A stretch of 64,000 nucleotides of DNA from Paenibacillus pinihumi DSM 23905 = JCM 16419 (GCF_000422505.1 NZ_KE383864.1:1207349-1271348); one strand, 5' to 3'; counted from the stretch's first letter, positions 9,129-18,775 are shown. Notes: generated by a model not told the origin, from the sequence alone. Program-made: numbers and translations.

Positions 9129-9602
9129 CTACCCTACTAATACGTAATCTGTTGTTGTTTGCCCTTGCTCATAAACCCCATTATGACTAATCCAATGGGT
9201 AACGTTTGCCCGGAAATAGAAACCACTTTCGGCTTTTTTGGTGACCTCCCCTGAAAAATACCAATCTTTAGATGTATTAATTGTAGTACCTGATCCTACT
9301 TGAACCCATTTAGTACCGTTCCACTTTTCCAAATAAACAGTCGCGCCAATCGAGTTTACTTCAGACTTCGATTCCGTATTAACACTTATTGTAATGGTTT
9401 GATTTTTATTGTTTTTTATGAATACTCGTCCTTGGTCCAGATACTTGTTTTTCGGATCAAATAGCCCTTGGGTTTGAAACTCAATTGGAGGTGCAGGTGT
9501 TAAAGCTTTACCGTTACTACTTGCAAATAAGATCTCAGAACTTGATGAGAAAAAGAATAAAAGTAAAAGATTTAGAAAAATAATAACTTTTATTAGTTTC
9601 AC
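9129..9602 (-). CDS. Small exported protein of unknown function
   Basis: 157 aa starting at GTG (9602), with GAAAGG 10 bases upstream. A long hydrophobic signal sequence fills residues 4-24 (IIFLNLLLLFFF), with probable cleavage after LFAS. The mature part is a beta-rich domain with many N/T/K residues, an Ig-like feel (VYLEKWNGTKWVQVGSG) and no cysteines. It resembles the small secreted DUF6147-type proteins of Bacillaceae, but I am not certain. Last gene of a probable three-gene minus-strand set of exported proteins; 29 bases separate it from the preceding gene. Confidence 0.75.
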   Translation of the reverse strand: MKLIKVIIFLNLLLLFFFSSSSEILFASSNGKALTPAPPIEFQTQGLFDPKNKYLDQGRVFIKNNKNQTITISVNTESKSEVNSIGATVYLEKWNGTKWVQVGSGTTINTSKDWYFSGEVTKKAESGFYFRANVTHWISHNGVYEQGQTTTDYVLVG

Positions 9603-9631
9603 TTAGCTTCAGCCTTTCCTGTATCATATAA

Positions 9632-10819
9632 TTATTTGGAAATATCTATGATTGTAAATTCAGCCTCGTCCTCCGGCTCAATAGCCTTCATAAAGGAAAA
9701 ACCAATATACCCTTTACTATTGAATATTTTAGACATAACTGCATCGTATTGCGTAATGTCCTTTTTTGACTCTGTTTCAAAATCAAATGCCATAATTTGC
9801 TCCATTGAATAGCGATAGTACAGGATGTCATTAAAAATAAATGGGGAATCATAGCTCAAATCTTTACCATCCTCATGAATGACGAATTTTACATCCCCGG
9901 TTAACCGATCCATAACATGGATTCTTTCATCCTCGGTATAAACAAACCATTTCTTATCCCCATTAAAGTCAATAATGCCTTGCTTTTGTATAACACTAAC
10001 AGGATTTTCCGACTGGCTGTAAGGATAAAATACAATTTCAAATGTTTTGTCTGTCCCAGGCTTAAATACAGATTGATAAATAAGCAGTCCATCCTCAATA
10101 GGTCTTTGAATAATGAAAAATTCTCCTTGTCTCTCTTTTTGCTGCTCATTAAGACGGACTGTGGATAATTTTGTATTTGTCTGGGATATCGGATCATAAA
10201 TAATTGCGTTACTGTAAACAATTTGATTTTTAATTTCTTTTTCAATCCATGTTACTTTATTATCATAGACCCTTAATACCGGCGGATCTATCTGATCTTC
10301 GCCAACGCCAGAGGCAACAGTATTTGTTTCGCCTGTTATAATATCGTATGATTTTATTATCCAAGGCATATCCTTCTGTCTGTATCTGTCATATTCCACC
10401 CAGTATAACCATTTATCCACGCCTACCAGAGAGTTAATGATTTTGTTTTTATCTGTTTGGTAGATTATCTTTACCTCTTCATTATCCCGTGCAACTGTAC
10501 CAATATAACTTAACTCCTTGTCGCTATGATCCATTTCAAATGCAATGAGGTCGTCATTCATAAAACTAGGCGCAATAAAAGTTTCACGCAAATCTTCAAA
10601 ACTGAGCGTTATTTTTTGTATTGGAGGATCAAAATCAAAAGGCTTTTCATCTGGTTCATGTTCAGAAATTGAATGATTCGGACTATTATCCAAATTAGGA
10701 TTCAACTTGTTTGGCTCACTGACCGGCGTTTCATTCCCTACCCTGTTTAAAACAAAAAGTACGCCTACAGTTAAAATAATGAAAGCTAGTCCCGCAATTA
10801 CAGGTTTAAATTTAAACAT
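9632..10819 (-). CDS. Membrane-anchored, probably beta-propeller protein of unknown function
   Basis: 395 aa from the ATG at 10819, chosen because AAAGGAG precedes it by 6 bases. Residues 5-24 form a membrane anchor (VIAGLAFIILTVGVLFVL). A Pro/Asn/Asp-rich linker follows, and then repeated blade-like segments such as WLYWVEYDRY, VTWIEKEIKN, WFVYTEDERIHV and DILYYRYSM, reminiscent of TolB/DUF5050-type propellers. No catalytic residues are evident. AT-rich like its neighbours. A hairpin separates it from the upstream peptidase gene, so it may be partly uncoupled. Confidence 0.72.
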   Translation of the reverse strand: MFKFKPVIAGLAFIILTVGVLFVLNRVGNETPVSEPNKLNPNLDNSPNHSISEHEPDEKPFDFDPPIQKITLSFEDLRETFIAPSFMNDDLIAFEMDHSDKELSYIGTVARDNEEVKIIYQTDKNKIINSLVGVDKWLYWVEYDRYRQKDMPWIIKSYDIITGETNTVASGVGEDQIDPPVLRVYDNKVTWIEKEIKNQIVYSNAIIYDPISQTNTKLSTVRLNEQQKERQGEFFIIQRPIEDGLLIYQSVFKPGTDKTFEIVFYPYSQSENPVSVIQKQGIIDFNGDKKWFVYTEDERIHVMDRLTGDVKFVIHEDGKDLSYDSPFIFNDILYYRYSMEQIMAFDFETESKKDITQYDAVMSKIFNSKGYIGFSFMKAIEPEDEAEFTIIDISK

Positions 10820-10837
10820 AAGCACTCCTTTCAAATC

Positions 10838-10873
10838 AAAGGAACAAAAGGGATTTATCCCTTTTGTTCCTTT
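10838..10873. terminator. Strong hairpin between the C39-like peptidase gene and the propeller gene
   Basis: Perfect 16-bp arms (AAAGGAACAAAAGGGA and its complement) around a 4-base loop, with T-rich flanks on both strands. It probably terminates or attenuates minus-strand transcription 12 bases after the peptidase stop. Confidence 0.8.
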
Positions 10874-10884
10874 TTATTTCTATA

Positions 10885-11622
10885 TTACCACAAAACAGCT
10901 TTTCTGAAATGCGCTTGGTTAGCATCCCATACACCTTTCATTGAATACCACTTGTTACCGAGCGTTTCCCCTCTTCCTCCCTGATCAAACGGGTCTGTGA
11001 CTCTAACTCTATAACTACTGGTATCACTAGTATTTCTGGCATCATAGCCTGAAGTATTTAAAATATGTCCTGCTACATTAGATTTGTAATAAGGCATGTT
11101 CTGAGGAGTAATTTTCAAATCCAGAACTGCAGGGTATCCCCAATCCGTTGTCAGTATCATGACAGATTGCCATGTGACAAACTCATTAGAGTCAAATGAA
11201 CGATAAGAATAAGTATTGCTCGTTTGATAATCATTCAATACTTTTGGAATTTTCGAAAAGTCTGTCCCATCGGTTGTCGTTCCAAGCTTTCCAGCATAAA
11301 AGGTTTGATTTTGGGATGAACCATTGAGAAAGTGCACTACTTGTTTAACTGTAGCCGGTCCACACCAGTAAGATGTTTCCTGCTTAAAGTTAGCAACATT
11401 GAGGGTTTTCATTTCACCTTGAGCAAATGTTCTTAAACCATATGCATGTTGTTCAGCCAGTAAGTTCTTTTCCTGTAAGGCTTTGGACTCTGCCGCAGTA
11501 GGAACGTATGTTGTTGGTGTAGGATCATCACCTGTACCTGCAGCAAACATAGCTGTCGGGAATAAAAATGTTGCCAGTAAAACTCCCGCAAAAGTTTTCT
11601 TTATAGATTTGAATCTTTCCAT
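10885..11622 (-). CDS. Secreted C39-like cysteine peptidase
   Basis: 245 aa from the ATG at 11622 (GGAGG 8 bases upstream). A signal peptide occupies about residues 1-28 (KTFAGVLLATFLFPTAMFAA). The mature domain carries the papain-like C39 motif QETSYWCGPATVKQVV with nucleophile Cys87, then GHILNTSGYD with His186 and VRVTDPF with Asp210, a complete C39_2-type triad. Unlike bacteriocin-processing C39 domains it is not fused to an ABC transporter, and no bacteriocin precursor is visible nearby. Likely an extracellular peptidase or amidase. Gene order suggests it is first in the exported-protein set. Confidence 0.82.
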   Translation of the reverse strand: MERFKSIKKTFAGVLLATFLFPTAMFAAGTGDDPTPTTYVPTAAESKALQEKNLLAEQHAYGLRTFAQGEMKTLNVANFKQETSYWCGPATVKQVVHFLNGSSQNQTFYAGKLGTTTDGTDFSKIPKVLNDYQTSNTYSYRSFDSNEFVTWQSVMILTTDWGYPAVLDLKITPQNMPYYKSNVAGHILNTSGYDARNTSDTSSYRVRVTDPFDQGGRGETLGNKWYSMKGVWDANQAHFRKAVLW

Positions 11623-12100
11623 TTGTATGACCTCCACTAATATAATTGGGTATAATTAGGCGACCGGGGTATTAATTTATCCTCCTTATCTGGCAATAAG
11701 TTAACTTTTTCTTTTATGTATAATATCTATATCTGTTTATTCGAAAAAGTCATGCCCCCCTTTTTCAAGATTTCCAAATTATCGGAATCTATTGTTTATA
11801 TTAACAATTCAAAACTAGAGTTGGTTACAAAAAAAAATAAAAAAATTTAAACAAATCCCCTCTTTTTCCATTCTAAAAATATTAGATGCTTCTTCTGATA
11901 AATTAGTAAAAACCTCAAGGCTTATTATATTTATTAACTTCAATTACTTAATAAAAAAAGTTCATGAATGGTTTTGAGTAAAAATGGAAGTCACTACAAT
12001 ACCATCTTTACAAGGAAACCATACATGAACTTATTCTTATTAATGAAATCTGAAAGAGGATAGCTAGGGAGCCTGAACTGGTTTCACATGCTTCAAATCA
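11623..12100. other. AT-rich intergenic region with a 74-bp imperfect hairpin
   Basis: No coding signal. Between 11959 and 12032 the sequence folds on itself: AAGTTCATG pairs with CATGAACTT at the ends, and the inner parts (AATGGTTT with AAACCAT, GTAAA with TTTAC) also pair, leaving a loop of about 14 bases. It could be a terminator-like hairpin or a remnant of a small palindromic element marking the edge of the AT-rich island. Confidence 0.5.
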
Positions 12101-13183
12101 TTAGCTGCTGCATGAAGAACTGCAAGATGAGCCGCCATCTGAACTACATGAGGAACCCCCGTCAGATCCGCTGCTGCAGGAGGAGCCATCTTGTGGATGG
12201 TCATCATGCCAGATACTTGAGTCAGAGCTGTTCACAATCGTTTGCGCATCGCCACTGGCCTCTCGCTCCTTATCTGTCATAGCCGAATCCATTTGCTCCT
12301 GAAATTGACCCGAACCGGAGAGCGTATTGAAGATCAGCAAGCCGGAAAGGATGCCTGCCGCTCCCATCGTCGTGTCATAGCTGCTGTTGAAGCCTGGCTG
12401 CCGTACTGCGTCGATATCCCGATTTCGCGAGGCATGCAATTGGGATTGAGCGCGGCTGATCAGATAATCCACTGTCTCCCTTACATCCGTAAAACGATCG
12501 ACCGCCTTCTTGTGGAACCACTTCTCCCGCAACTCTGCATTGCTCGCCCCCTCCAAATCTGCAAGCCGCTGCGCAGAAAACGGCGTTTTGAAGAATGCTC
12601 CCCATACCTTTCCGCTGACCGGAGACAAAATGAACAATTCATTATACAGCCAATCAAACCATGCCCGGTCACTAGGTGAAGGCCTCGATTGTTCTCCATG
12701 CGGCGCATGATGAATCATTTCACCGCAAAAACGGATACAGAATTGTTCGTAATCCCTTGTGAACATCAACATCTCATGCCAGATTTCATCCGCTTTTTTG
12801 CTATACATGGGGACGTTCGCACAGATAGAGCTCATTAGGAAAAATCGTTTCAACTCCAGCCAGGTCCAGCTCCACTCCTGATCGCTGAGCCGGGCATCCT
12901 GCTGTTGGAGCCTGCCCTTTATACGCTCCTCAAAACCTGAATCAAGCGCCGCTTCAAGCCGCTCTGCTGCCGGCCGGGCCGGGTGTCCCAGCGGTACGCC
13001 AAGCGCTTCCGGCTGCCCGGAGACTTCAGGCCATGCTGAATATCTGTTCCCGCTCCCGTTGCCAACCAGGGAATTCGTAAGATTGCTGCTGCCGCTTGTG
13101 AACATCCCGCTTCTTCTGGAAATCAGAGAATAAATGATAAATCCGATCCCGGCTAAGAATAATATCATCGCAAGAAATCTCAT
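12101..13183 (-). CDS. Membrane-anchored GRDP-like domain protein with Ser/Cys-rich tail
   Basis: 360 aa, AGGAGGG well spaced to the ATG. The N-terminus has one membrane helix (about residues 4-21). The central domain contains DEIWHEMLMFTRDYEQFC and FCGEMIHHAPH, the His/Cys pattern seen in glycine-rich-domain-containing (GRDP-like) proteins (moderate confidence by eye). A second hydrophobic patch (MGAAGILSGLLIF) lies around residues 278-292. The last 28 residues are almost only Ser, Gly, Asp and four spaced Cys. The tail could bind metal, crosslink or be modified. Function unknown. It stands alone and upstream of the divergent nucleotidyltransferase gene. Confidence 0.78.
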   Translation of the reverse strand: MRFLAMILFLAGIGFIIYSLISRRSGMFTSGSSNLTNSLVGNGSGNRYSAWPEVSGQPEALGVPLGHPARPAAERLEAALDSGFEERIKGRLQQQDARLSDQEWSWTWLELKRFFLMSSICANVPMYSKKADEIWHEMLMFTRDYEQFCIRFCGEMIHHAPHGEQSRPSPSDRAWFDWLYNELFILSPVSGKVWGAFFKTPFSAQRLADLEGASNAELREKWFHKKAVDRFTDVRETVDYLISRAQSQLHASRNRDIDAVRQPGFNSSYDTTMGAAGILSGLLIFNTLSGSGQFQEQMDSAMTDKEREASGDAQTIVNSSDSSIWHDDHPQDGSSCSSGSDGGSSCSSDGGSSCSSSCSS

Positions 13184-13407
13184 GTCACCCTCCTGATTAT
13201 CGTTAATGTTTATAATCTTATCTTGTGTATTTCACGTTGTCTGAATCTATTTTAACATAGCGTAAGCCCCGTTTACCTAAGGTCAAAGACTTTTTTAGGC
13301 CTTTGATTTTAAAAGCAAAGCGAGATTCTCTATTTCCATATGTTTGAAAACGAGATATAATCGGAATATATGTTCGTATTATATTGTGAATTAAGGGAGG
13401 ATTCTTC

Positions 13408-13989
13408 TTGAAGCTAAAGACTGAGGCGGATATTATTCAACTTGTTCAACAAGACAGATGGATGATGAATATACTGAAAGCTGCGCAATCGTTAAATCTG
13501 CCTGACTGGTGGGTATGTGCGGGGTTCGTACGCTCCAAGATCTGGGATGTCATGCATGGGTTTAACACTAGGACGCCGCTGCCAGATATCGATGTCATTT
13601 ACTTTGACCCCGGCAATCTGGAGGAAGCAACAGAGAAGCAGCTGGAACAGCAGCTGAGAACGATATCTCCCGATGTCCCCTGGTCCGTGAAGAATGAAGC
13701 GAGAATGCACCTTATCAATCATATCCCGCCTTATGCTTCATCTGTAGATGCAATGTCCAAGTTTCCGGAGACGGTAACCGCACTCGGCCTGGCACTTGAT
13801 GACCTTAATCAGCCATTACTTGCAGCACCTCACGGGTTGGCAGATGTGCTGGATATGGTTGTTCGTCCAACGCCGCATTTTAAAGACAACGAGATACTCG
13901 CCGGCATCTACGAGGCACGCATCAGCAAAAAAAACTGGAAAAGCATCTGGCATCAAATTGAAATTATGCCGATTAGGCCTGTTTCGTAG
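13408..13989 (+). CDS. Nucleotidyltransferase-fold protein (DUF925 family)
   Basis: 193 aa from a TTG start (13408) with GGGAGG 7 bases upstream. It shows the pol-beta-type core: GFVRSKIWDVMHG, then LPDIDVIYFDPGN with the two catalytic aspartates, and the downstream NEARMHLINH and PETVTALGLALD motifs typical of DUF925 (YwhK-type) predicted nucleotidyltransferases. Cytoplasmic; the acceptor substrate is unknown. Single gene; no neighbour suggests a pathway. Confidence 0.82.
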   Translation: MKLKTEADIIQLVQQDRWMMNILKAAQSLNLPDWWVCAGFVRSKIWDVMHGFNTRTPLPDIDVIYFDPGNLEEATEKQLEQQLRTISPDVPWSVKNEARMHLINHIPPYASSVDAMSKFPETVTALGLALDDLNQPLLAAPHGLADVLDMVVRPTPHFKDNEILAGIYEARISKKNWKSIWHQIEIMPIRPVS

Positions 13990-14106
13990 TTTGTTAATCA
14001 TACCCCGGCATACAGCTTGCTGCTAATTGCTTGCTCCACACCGCATATTCCCTCTGCGAATCCCATACATATATAGCAAAAAGCTTCACCCGGAGGGATG
14101 CAAAAG

Positions 14107-15546
14107 ATGAAGCAGGACGAAATACACCAGTTGGAGAGAGCCATTAGCGAGATTACAGAAATCGCCACCGGTTTTGGATTGGATTTTTATCCAATGCGAT
14201 ATGAGATTTGTCCATCAGATATTATCTATACATTCGGAGCCTACGGCATGCCGACCCGATTCAGTCACTGGAGCTTCGGAAAGACGTTCCACAAAATGAA
14301 AATGCAATACGATCTGGGTCTAAGCAAAATTTACGAGCTTGTCATTAACTCCAATCCCTGCTACGCCTTTCTGCTCGACGGCAACTCCCTCATCCAGAAC
14401 AAGCTTATCGTTGCCCACGTGCTCGCCCACTGCGATTTTTTCAAAAATAATGCCCGCTTCTCCCGCTCCAACCGCAATATGGTGGAGAGCATGTCGGCCA
14501 CCGCAGAACGGATTGCCCGGTATGAGATTGAGCACGGGGCCGAGAAGGTTGAGCGTTTCATTGATGCGGTGCTGGCCATTCAGGAACATGTCGATCCTAC
14601 CCTGATCAAGCCCTATCAGCTAGACAAGAAGCGTTATATTGAAATGCTGGAGAAAAGAGTGGAAGAACGTTCTAACCACTCTCCGATTGAAGGCCCCTAT
14701 GAAGACTTATGGGCGCTGGATAATCAGCAAGAGGACACTGACAAAGACAAAGTAAAGAGCAAACGGTTTCCTCCTTCCCCGGAGAAGGACCTCGTCTGGT
14801 TCATTCAGGAATACTCGCCTTCCCTTGAGGACTGGCAACGGGATATTATGTCCACCATGCGGGACGAAATGCTGTACTTCTGGCCGCAAATGGAGACAAA
14901 AATCATGAATGAGGGCTGGGCCTCCTACTGGCATCAGCGGATTTTACGTGAGATGGACCTGACCAGCGAGGAAACAATTGAATTTGCCAAGCTGAACTCT
15001 TCTGTCGTCCAGCCTTCCCGCAACAGCCTGAACCCTTATTATTTGGGCTTGAAAATATTCGAGGATATTGAGAAGCGCTGGGATAATCCAACCGAGGAAG
15101 AGCGCCAGCGGCTGGGACGCAAGCCGGGACTCGGGAAAGAGAAAATATTCGAGGTGCGTGAGGTGGATTCGGACCAATCCTTTATCCGCAACTATTTAAC
15201 CAAAAAGCTGGTGGAGGATCTCGACCTGTACGTATTTGAAAAGAAAGGCCCTGAATGGAAAATTACCGATAAAACCTGGGAAAATATTCGCGACCAGCTC
15301 GTCAACTCCCGGGTTAACGGAGGCTTCCCGAATATTAATGTTGTCGACGGCGACTTCAACCGCTCCTCTGAGCTGTACTTAAAACATCACTATGAGGGAG
15401 TCGAGCTGGATTTGAAATATGTGGAGCGCACACTTCCTTATGTCGTCCGGTTATGGGGCAAAAATGTCCATCTGGAAACAGTAGTTGAAGACAAACCCAT
15501 TGTGTTCAGCTGTGACGGCTTCAAAACAAGCCGGAAATTCATATAA
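14107..15546 (+). CDS. spoVR: SpoVR family sporulation protein
   Basis: 479 aa from the ATG at 14107; an ATG 9 bases earlier lies directly against the GGAGG site and is unlikely. Conserved SpoVR features are visible: [19 protein letters not shown] near the N-terminus, [18 protein letters not shown], the HCDFFKNN-like [10 protein letters not shown], and [15 protein letters not shown] in the second half. In Bacillus subtilis SpoVR influences spore cortex formation under sigma-E. The family co-occurs with YhbH and PrkA, also present in this window. Single gene with a strong terminator. Confidence 0.95.
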   Translation: MKQDEIHQLERAISEITEIATGFGLDFYPMRYEICPSDIIYTFGAYGMPTRFSHWSFGKTFHKMKMQYDLGLSKIYELVINSNPCYAFLLDGNSLIQNKLIVAHVLAHCDFFKNNARFSRSNRNMVESMSATAERIARYEIEHGAEKVERFIDAVLAIQEHVDPTLIKPYQLDKKRYIEMLEKRVEERSNHSPIEGPYEDLWALDNQQEDTDKDKVKSKRFPPSPEKDLVWFIQEYSPSLEDWQRDIMSTMRDEMLYFWPQMETKIMNEGWASYWHQRILREMDLTSEETIEFAKLNSSVVQPSRNSLNPYYLGLKIFEDIEKRWDNPTEEERQRLGRKPGLGKEKIFEVREVDSDQSFIRNYLTKKLVEDLDLYVFEKKGPEWKITDKTWENIRDQLVNSRVNGGFPNINVVDGDFNRSSELYLKHHYEGVELDLKYVERTLPYVVRLWGKNVHLETVVEDKPIVFSCDGFKTSRKFI

Positions 15547-15561
15547 TCATACGTTCAAATG

Positions 15562-15620
15562 AAAAGCTTAACAGAAAGCGGAGCCCGCACAGGCGGGATG
15601 CGATCTGTTAAGCTTTTTTT
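15562..15620 (+). terminator. spoVR terminator
   Basis: Arms AAAAGCTTAACAG and CTGTTAAGCTTTT enclose a second small stem (GCCCGC/GCGGG), and an eight-base T-run follows. Confidence 0.85.
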
Positions 15621-15705
15621 ACTCCATTGTTTTGCTACGATCTGTAACCGTTTAGCCCGTACAATTGGAAGCATTACGGTCATCCGTATCTCCGCTTCTG
15701 TCCAA

Positions 15706-16728
15706 CTAGGAAGATATCGCCGATTCTTTAAGCCCCTCCAGCTCCTTCGTTACCCGGTCAATCATTTGAACGAAGGAGGCCAGCTCCTGCGAGCTCGCGG
15801 CCTGCTGGCGCGCCTGGACACTCGTCTTCTCGGATTCCGAACGTACGCCTGTGACCTTGTTTTCCACCGCATAGAGCTTCTCTTGAATCTCCTCCAGCGT
15901 CAAGCGGGAATTAGCCGCAAGCTTGCGCACCTCGTTCGCTACGACTTCAAAGCCGCGTCCGTGCTCCCCGGCCCGCGCAGCTTCAATGGCCGCGTTCAGC
16001 CCGAGCAGATGCGTCTGATCTGAGATTCCTTTAATCAAGGTTCCCATCTCGGAAATTTGCTCGATTTCATCTTTTAATTCACCAAGCAGCCGGTGGGAGC
16101 TTTCCTGAGACTCAGCCGTGCTGGTCGCCGTCTGCGCAATGGATTGCGTGCTGGTGTCCAGTTGAACAATCATGCCCGCCAGTTCCTGCACAGCGGAAGT
16201 AACGGTCTGCAACAAATGCTGCTGATTATCGGCAAAGGTCTGCAATTGCTCCTGTTCCTTTAGCTGGTACGCTTCCAGCACCAACTGCGAGTCAAAATTG
16301 AACATTTTGCTTAATGTGAAGACAACTTTTTGCCATCCCTGCGGCAATACACGGGCAAAGACTTGCGTCGCAATATCCAGATAAATCATGTAGGTGCCCA
16401 GATACCATTCTGTCGTTAATCCGATCCGGGAGTGGACTTGTCCGATTCTAATCCGGTTCTCGATGAAAGATTGATCAATATGGCCATCCGTCAAGGACAG
16501 CCAATATTCCTTCTGGGTTCCCTTCAGACGCTCAACCGTACTGACCCGATTGATGATCGCTGCCAGTTCCGGCTCCTGAACGACCCGGTCGTAAAACCGG
16601 TCGATAACCTCATCCACCACCTCTTTAAAGATTTCCTTGTTGCCCGCAAGCAGTTTTAAATCCTCCTCAGATATGCCTGTATATTTTAATTGTTTTTCAC
16701 GGTCTGCTGTTACATTAATCATTGACAT
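15706..16728 (-). CDS. Globin-coupled sensor methyl-accepting protein (HemAT-like)
   Basis: 340 aa, cytosolic. Residues 1-165 form a protoglobin/GCS domain with the proximal histidine His99 in [15 protein letters not shown], followed by a coiled coil and the MCP hairpin tip [20 protein letters not shown] (about 240-262). There is no transmembrane segment or HAMP. It is shorter than Bacillus subtilis HemAT (432 aa): both signalling arms are about 80 residues, implying a short-helix chemoreceptor class rather than a truncation, since the reading frame ends cleanly. It senses oxygen or other heme ligands; the output may be chemotaxis or another CheA-like path. Confidence 0.88.
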   Translation of the reverse strand: MSMINVTADREKQLKYTGISEEDLKLLAGNKEIFKEVVDEVIDRFYDRVVQEPELAAIINRVSTVERLKGTQKEYWLSLTDGHIDQSFIENRIRIGQVHSRIGLTTEWYLGTYMIYLDIATQVFARVLPQGWQKVVFTLSKMFNFDSQLVLEAYQLKEQEQLQTFADNQQHLLQTVTSAVQELAGMIVQLDTSTQSIAQTATSTAESQESSHRLLGELKDEIEQISEMGTLIKGISDQTHLLGLNAAIEAARAGEHGRGFEVVANEVRKLAANSRLTLEEIQEKLYAVENKVTGVRSESEKTSVQARQQAASSQELASFVQMIDRVTKELEGLKESAISS

Positions 16729-16837
16729 AATTCATGCCTCCCGGGAAGACTTTGGAATTAGATAATACTGGAATTGTGCCCTAGAGATCGGAATCTGTCA
16801 ATAGATGCAATACTTTAGACCTATCCTTACAAAAAAG

Positions 16838-16871
16838 AACGGAGCGTCTGCATCCGCAAAAACGCCCCGTT
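16838..16871 (-). terminator. prkA terminator
   Basis: On the minus strand AACGGGGCGT and ACGCTCCGTT pair with one mismatch just after the prkA stop; the adjoining minus-strand sequence is T-rich (TTCTTTTTT). Confidence 0.7.
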
Positions 16872-16879
16872 GGTACCTA

Positions 16880-18775
16880 TTACCGGTTCAACAGACTCCC
16901 TACATATTTCAGCAGCTCGTTGGAGCATACCGGGCAGTATCCGTGCTCATCCATCAGCCGCTTCGTGACTTCATTAATACGCTTCAACTGGCTTTCATCA
17001 GGTGTTTTAGTTGAGGTGGTGATTTTTACAATGTCCTTCAAATCGGTAAACAGCTTCTTCTCAATCGCTTCACGCAGCCGGTCATGGCTGGCATAGTCGA
17101 ATTTTTTGCTTTTGCGGGAATAAGAAGATATCCGAATCAGGATTTCTTCACGGAACGCTTTTTTCGCATTTTCGGATATCCCGATCTGCTCCTCAATAGA
17201 GCGCATCAGCCGTTCATCCGGATCAAGCTCCTCTCCGGTGAGCGGATCTTTGATCTTGCTCCAATTGCAATAAGCCTCGATATTGTCCAGATAATTTTCG
17301 AACAGTGTACGGGCAGACTCCTCAAAGGAATAGACAAACGCCTTTTGGATTTCCTTCTTCGCCAGGCCGTCGTATTCCTTGCGCGCTACCGAGATGAAAT
17401 TTAAGTATCGCTCCCGTTCTTCCTTTGTAATCGACGGATGCTGATCCAGACCGTCTTTAAGCGCCCGCAGTACATCTAATGCGTTGATGCACTGCAAATC
17501 CTGCTTAATTAAAGCGCTGGATATGCGATTGATGACATAACGGGGGTCAATGCCCGTCATCCCCTCTTCAATAAACTCATTTTGCATTTCCTTCAAATCA
17601 GCTTCCTTGTAGCCCTCGACCTCCTGGCCGTCATACATCCGCATCTTCTTGACCAAATCCATCCCCTGCTTCTTCGACTCCTTGAGACGGGTCAAAATCG
17701 AGAAAATCGCGGCGGAGCGAAGCGCATGCGGCGCCACATGAATATGCTTCATATCGCTTTGGCCGATCAGCTTGGAATAAATCTTCTCCTCCTCCGACAC
17801 CTTCAGGTTGTAAGGCACCGGCATGACGATCATCCTGGACTGGAGCGCTTCATTCTTCTTATTGCTGATAAATGACCGGTATTCCGTCTCATTTGTATGT
17901 GCGATAATTAATTCATCCGCCGAGATCAAAGCAAAGCGCCCGGCCTTGAAATTGCCTTCCTGGGTTAGAGACAGGAGGTTCCATAGAAACTTCTCATCGC
18001 ATTTGAGCATCTCCTGAAATTCCATCAATCCCCTGTTCGCCTTGTTCAGTTCCCCGTCAAACCGGTATGCCCGCGGATCAGATTCCGAGCCGTACTCGGT
18101 TATGGTAGAGAAATCGATGCTGCCGGTCAAATCGGCAATGTCCTGCGATTTCGGATCTGACGGACTGAACGTACCGATTCCGACCCGGTTATCCTCCGAT
18201 ATTAATACCCGCTCGACCCCGACCCGGTCGATCTGGCCGTCATATTCTGTCTTCAGCCTCATTTGGCAGGACGGGCACAGGTTGCCCTCAATTCTGACTC
18301 CCAGCTCTGCTTCTATATCTGGCCTCAGTTCATGGGGAATGAGATGCAGCGGCTCCTCGTGCATCGGGCAGCCCTGGATCGCATATACAGCTCCCTGCTC
18401 GGTCCGGGAATACTTCTCCAGCCCCTTCTTCAGCATCGTGACCAGCGTCGATTTGCCGCCGCTCACCGGCCCCATCAGCAGCAGAATCCGTTTTCTCACA
18501 TCAAGCCGCCTGGCTGCCGAATGAAAATACTCCTCGACCAGCTTCTCAACCGCACGGTCAAGCCCGAATATTTCCTGTTCAAAAAACTTGTAGCGTTTGA
18601 CGCTTCCGGATTCCTCAACTCCATAAGACTTGATCATCTCATAGACTCTTGCGTGTGCTGTCGTGGCCGGAGTCGGGTCATTTCTCAACAGTTCAATGTA
18701 GTCTTTAAACGTCCCCGTCCAAGCGAGCTTCTCATTCTCTGCTTTGTACGCCGATATGCGTTCGAAAATATCCAT
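16880..18775 (-). CDS. prkA: PrkA family serine protein kinase / AAA+ protein
   Basis: 631 aa from the ATG at 18775 (GGAGGA upstream). The N-terminal AAA_PrkA domain has the P-loop LLMGPVSGGKSTLV around residue 105, an inserted Cys pair motif LCPSCQMRL, and Walker B-type segments. The C-terminal PrkA kinase-like region follows, ending with another CPVCSNEL. PrkA is a sigma-E-controlled sporulation protein in Bacillus subtilis; its E. coli homologue YeaG works with YeaH (YhbH) and YcgB (SpoVR). All three are encoded within 17 kb here, though not in one operon. Confidence 0.95.
   Translation of the reverse strand: MDIFERISAYKAENEKLAWTGTFKDYIELLRNDPTPATTAHARVYEMIKSYGVEESGSVKRYKFFEQEIFGLDRAVEKLVEEYFHSAARRLDVRKRILLLMGPVSGGKSTLVTMLKKGLEKYSRTEQGAVYAIQGCPMHEEPLHLIPHELRPDIEAELGVRIEGNLCPSCQMRLKTEYDGQIDRVGVERVLISEDNRVGIGTFSPSDPKSQDIADLTGSIDFSTITEYGSESDPRAYRFDGELNKANRGLMEFQEMLKCDEKFLWNLLSLTQEGNFKAGRFALISADELIIAHTNETEYRSFISNKKNEALQSRMIVMPVPYNLKVSEEEKIYSKLIGQSDMKHIHVAPHALRSAAIFSILTRLKESKKQGMDLVKKMRMYDGQEVEGYKEADLKEMQNEFIEEGMTGIDPRYVINRISSALIKQDLQCINALDVLRALKDGLDQHPSITKEERERYLNFISVARKEYDGLAKKEIQKAFVYSFEESARTLFENYLDNIEAYCNWSKIKDPLTGEELDPDERLMRSIEEQIGISENAKKAFREEILIRISSYSRKSKKFDYASHDRLREAIEKKLFTDLKDIVKITTSTKTPDESQLKRINEVTKRLMDEHGYCPVCSNELLKYVGSLLNR

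Noticed and set aside
10885-11622. C39-like peptidase as part of a bacteriocin export system
   Set aside because: No ABC transporter domain, no double-glycine leader peptide and no immunity gene nearby; the protein has its own signal peptide.
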